DNA of 35,785 nucleotides, taken from NCBI RefSeq assembly GCF_026151205.1, contig NW_026971827.1:1-35785 (forward strand). Direction: 5' to 3'. Under the pieces are notes generated by a model. It saw only the letters and a program-made list of their open reading frames with translations, was not told the DNA's origin and did no database searches. The stretch is from Bolinopsis microptera. Taxonomy: Eukaryota > Ctenophora > Tentaculata > Lobata > Bolinopsidae. Shown here one piece after another: positions 33,421 through 35,785 of this stretch (its first letter is position 1; every line of letters begins with the position of its first letter). The position numbers were made by a program, and so were the translations under genes.

Positions 33421-33999
33421 GGACAAAAACTTTCTATAACGGGTGTCGTTTATTTCAGCTGTTTTATGATCTTCCTCCCACCAGGGCCTTGGTTCATACA
33501 GACAGTCCCAAAAAAACTGGCGGAAAGTGCGTGCTACTGTGGTAATTGGTTTTTTTGGTTACCAACATTCCTTGGAGTGGTCCACGCAAAAAAAACGGTT
33601 TCTGTTTTAGAATATTGCCCTTGTTATTTTTCATTTTTTAGAAATATGAGGTTAGCAAAAATGAAAAAATCTCAAAAAATCACATTTTGAGATGAACGCG
33701 CCCCCCAATAATATATACAATAATATATTCACCGAAAGCACATCCCAATAGCGCCCCCAGCGCGAAACTACCTTTCGTACCCACTTTGCACTTGCCGTGC
33801 GATCGGGTCATAACATTTCGAGAAAAAAGCGGGGGCGCGCTACTTTGAGAAATTTGTCATACGTTGTATGACCGGTTTGCTCTAACCCAGAGCCCCCTTC
33901 CCGCTTGCAAAGTAGCCGCGCGACCGGCCGTCGCTATCTACTTGTGAAAACAAGCGCGTTCCACAGCAGTACGCGTAAGAACACATGGCTTATGTGAAT

Positions 34000-34091
34000 A
34001 TGACCGGCCGCGCACGAAGTGCGCGGCTTTCCCCCTGTAGCGTCGAAGACGCTATAGTGAAGCGACAGTTGGGGGGTCACCCGCGTGATAC
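34000..34091 (+). repeat. GC-rich structured repeat, copy R2
   Basis: Same order as R1 but on the plus strand: ATGACC, hairpin 1 (34007-34027, 9-bp stem, GAA loop), CCCCCTG, hairpin 2 (TAGCGTC 34038-34044 with GACGCTA 34048-34054), GTGAAGCGAC, GGGGGGTC and GTGATAC. Hairpin 2 differs from R1/R3 by a T-A to G-C pair swap plus a longer stem. Confidence 0.7.
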
Positions 34092-34364
34092 AAAGAAAGA
34101 AATTTAGACGAGTAACATCCGTCAATACTGGGCCCGCGCCGGGACATCCAATAATGCTTCTTCGCTAGATTGGGCGTGGCGGAATGCCACCACTGGTCCC
34201 CCGCGCCCGAGCTGCGAAGGATCGACGCGGACATTGTGAATCAAAGTCTTTACTTTTTAATTTGCTTGATTATGTACTAATTTCACCTACATGATTTAAA
34301 CCATGTAATGTGCTTTCGCGCCACTGCCGGGGCGCGGCGGGCGCCCTTGTTTTGTTTGTTTAAA

Positions 34365-34446
34365 CTTACCTGAGGACCCCAGGCTTTAATGTTGGTATAG
34401 AGATTAGGCGGAAATGAACAGGCCTGGAGCGCGGGCCCCAGTAATG
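34365..34446. repeat. Inverted partner of 35249-35323
   Basis: The reverse complement of this segment aligns with 35249-35323. Both carry TTACTGGG, a GC-rich block, CCAG(G)CCTGT, CATT(T)CCGCCTA, AGCCTG, GGTCC and CAGGTAAG in the same order. The two arms bracket repeat R3. Confidence 0.6.
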
Positions 34447-34873
34447 TTAAACAAGTTTTGTTTCCACGGAGGCGGGCGCGCAAGGGAGCTCTGGATAGAT
34501 GATATATAGAGCAATGTACAATTACTATTAACTAAGTAGTTTTTTTGTATGTTTATAACTTAAACCAGAACGCCGCCGCCCGAGTTAGGAAATCTGGACT
34601 CGATCGACCGGTCCCCCCTAATATAATTTAGGGGAATAGGAGCCGCGCAACTTCGTGCGCCAGTGGGTCATAATCATAGCGCATAGACTCGTATTTATAT
34701 AAACGATATGATAAACCTTAGCATGTTTTATTGACACATTTGCCTCTAACCAGAGCCCTCTTGCTTGGCAGGTATCAGCGCGGCGACTGCAGTACGCGTA
34801 TATACACATGGCTATGTCCATTATATAGTGAATTGACACCAATTGAGGGTTTTTGCATGACGTTTGAAACCTT

Positions 34874-34987
34874 GTCATTCTTTGTTTTATGACCCCGCCC
34901 GCGCACGAAGTGCGCGGCTCCCCCCTGTATCGTCAGGAACGATAGTGAAATTAGTGAAACGACCGTGGGGGTCCGCAAACGTGATAC
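34874..34987 (+). repeat. GC-rich structured repeat, copy R3
   Basis: It carries GTCAT..ATGAC, hairpin 1 (34899-34917), CCCCCCTG, hairpin 2 (TATCGT 34928-34933 with ACGATA 34939-34944), GAAACGACCGTGGGGGTC and GTGATAC. It is closer to R1 than to R2. A decayed partial copy of hairpin 1 lies at 34641-34660. Confidence 0.7.
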
Positions 34988-35217
34988 AGTTCTGACCATC
35001 GTTAATGATCTGGCCCGGCGCGCGCTACTTTGTAGCCACTTTGCCATCGGGCAATAATAAATAATTTTCGAGAAGAAAAGCGGCGCGCGCTTCTTCGAAG
35101 AAAATTTAGAACGAGTAAACAATCCGTCAACACATGAAACGTACCCCCAATCTCTACTCAAGTTTTGCTTTCGATCTGATCTTTAATACTTGGTGCAATG
35201 ACTGGATACAGTTTTTT

Positions 35218-35432
35218 GTCACCAAGATGTAAATCAGATCGATCAACCTTACTGGGCCTAGGCCGCGCCCCCAGCCTGTCATTCCGCCTATTGAAACATG
35301 ATAGCCTGAGGTCCCCAGGTAAGAATCGAAACAAGAAATTAGAATTCGAAACGTGAAATTAGATCGAACGAGAAAACCTAGATCAAACGGCGTCCCCACT
35401 CTCAATTCGATCTGATTTACATCTTGGGTGAC
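35218..35432. repeat. Inverted repeat, arms 35218-35242 and 35407-35432
   Basis: The left arm GTCACCAAGATGTAAATCAG continues with ATCGA. The right arm is its reverse complement with one extra base. The interior holds the 35249-35323 repeat and two near-copies of GAA(A)TTAGA..CGAAAC. The 215-bp unit looks like a foldback element or part of the GC-rich repeat complex. Confidence 0.6.
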
Positions 35433-35785
35433 AGTAATAATATTTAGGTAGTGCGCCCATCGACAGTGAGCCGCGCGTGTCCCGACTGGATGGATGGTTT
35501 TTTTAGCGCTAATTTCGGCCAGGCACAATTTTTCTTCAAAAAATAAGATATTAAGTATCTTTCCCAACCTCCGATTGCAACAAAAATTGGTAAGCTTAAC
35601 TCATTACAATACTAGCAGTTAGTAAGTTTTAATGTTTTTTTTTCACATCTCGCTCACAATCAGTAACCACTCACTATATTTTCCCACTCACAATTGTGTA
35701 TACACCATCTCACATGTATTTTTATCTTTTTTCCTTTTCATCTGTTTCACTTTACAATCATAAAATCATTGTTATCACTGTAACA

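Larger units (their letters stand above)
33421..35785. other. GC-rich repeat patchwork, no gene supported
   Basis: Besides R2, R3 and the inverted pairs, related blocks recur. Shared strings between about 33760-33850 and 35020-35095 include CCACTTTG, ATCGGG and TTTCGAGAA. Shared strings between 33890-33990 and 34740-34815 include CAGAGCCC, CAGTACGCGTA and ACACATGGCT. Together they suggest two rearranged copies of one unit of roughly 850-1000 bp. The last 200 bases are AT-rich and featureless. Confidence 0.5.

Noticed and set aside
33001-35500. CRISPR array
   Set aside because: Repeats are few, imperfect, unevenly spaced and in both orientations, and the host is eukaryotic.

Overview
The window looks like nuclear DNA of an invertebrate animal. 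It is AT-rich, gene-sparse and full of short inverted repeats, microsatellites and mobile elements. It carries one intact single-exon PIM-type kinase gene, a CR1-like non-LTR retrotransposon, and short open segments bounded by GT/AG splice sites. A cnidarian or similar early-branching animal would fit, but nothing seen here fixes the taxon.

Layout. 1-1.4 kb: a minus-strand PIM-like Ser/Thr kinase (506-1306) with a TATA box, next to a MITE-like inverted repeat. 2.3-2.85 kb: a frame-broken plus-strand coding remnant with an N-terminal hydrophobic segment. 2.96-3.56 kb: inverted arrays of a GGACACRAGGGCG 13-mer. 5.2-6.07 kb: an 851-bp non-autonomous element with poly-G/poly-C terminal inverted repeats and TTAA on both sides. 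7.9-13.9 kb: a nearly full-length CR1-like LINE on the minus strand. Its ORF2 (PHD finger, AP endonuclease, reverse transcriptase) is intact. Its ORF1 carries a PHD finger, a coiled coil, an AlkB-like 2-oxoglutarate/Fe(II) oxygenase and an SGNH esterase, with one apparent frameshift in the PHD finger. ORF1 and ORF2 overlap by ATGA.

14-29 kb is mainly non-coding. It holds a near-perfect 47-bp inverted repeat at 17.4 kb and a 439-bp hAT-like MITE at 21.1-21.5 kb. It also holds possible exons: a plus-strand set at 18.9-19.9 kb, and two minus-strand exon pairs (26.56/26.24 kb and 25.91/24.10 kb) whose splice phases match.

29.5-33.5 kb is dense in homopolymer runs and holds a minus-strand coding sequence broken by many 1-bp shifts, which means either a pseudogene or uncorrected sequencing error. 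33-35.5 kb is a patchwork of GC-rich structured repeats. A unit of about 100 bp with consecutive hairpins occurs three times, and one stem changes by a compensatory base-pair swap.

The two observations most worth following up are the dual-enzyme ORF1 (AlkB plus esterase) of the LINE and the covarying GC-rich hairpin repeat.
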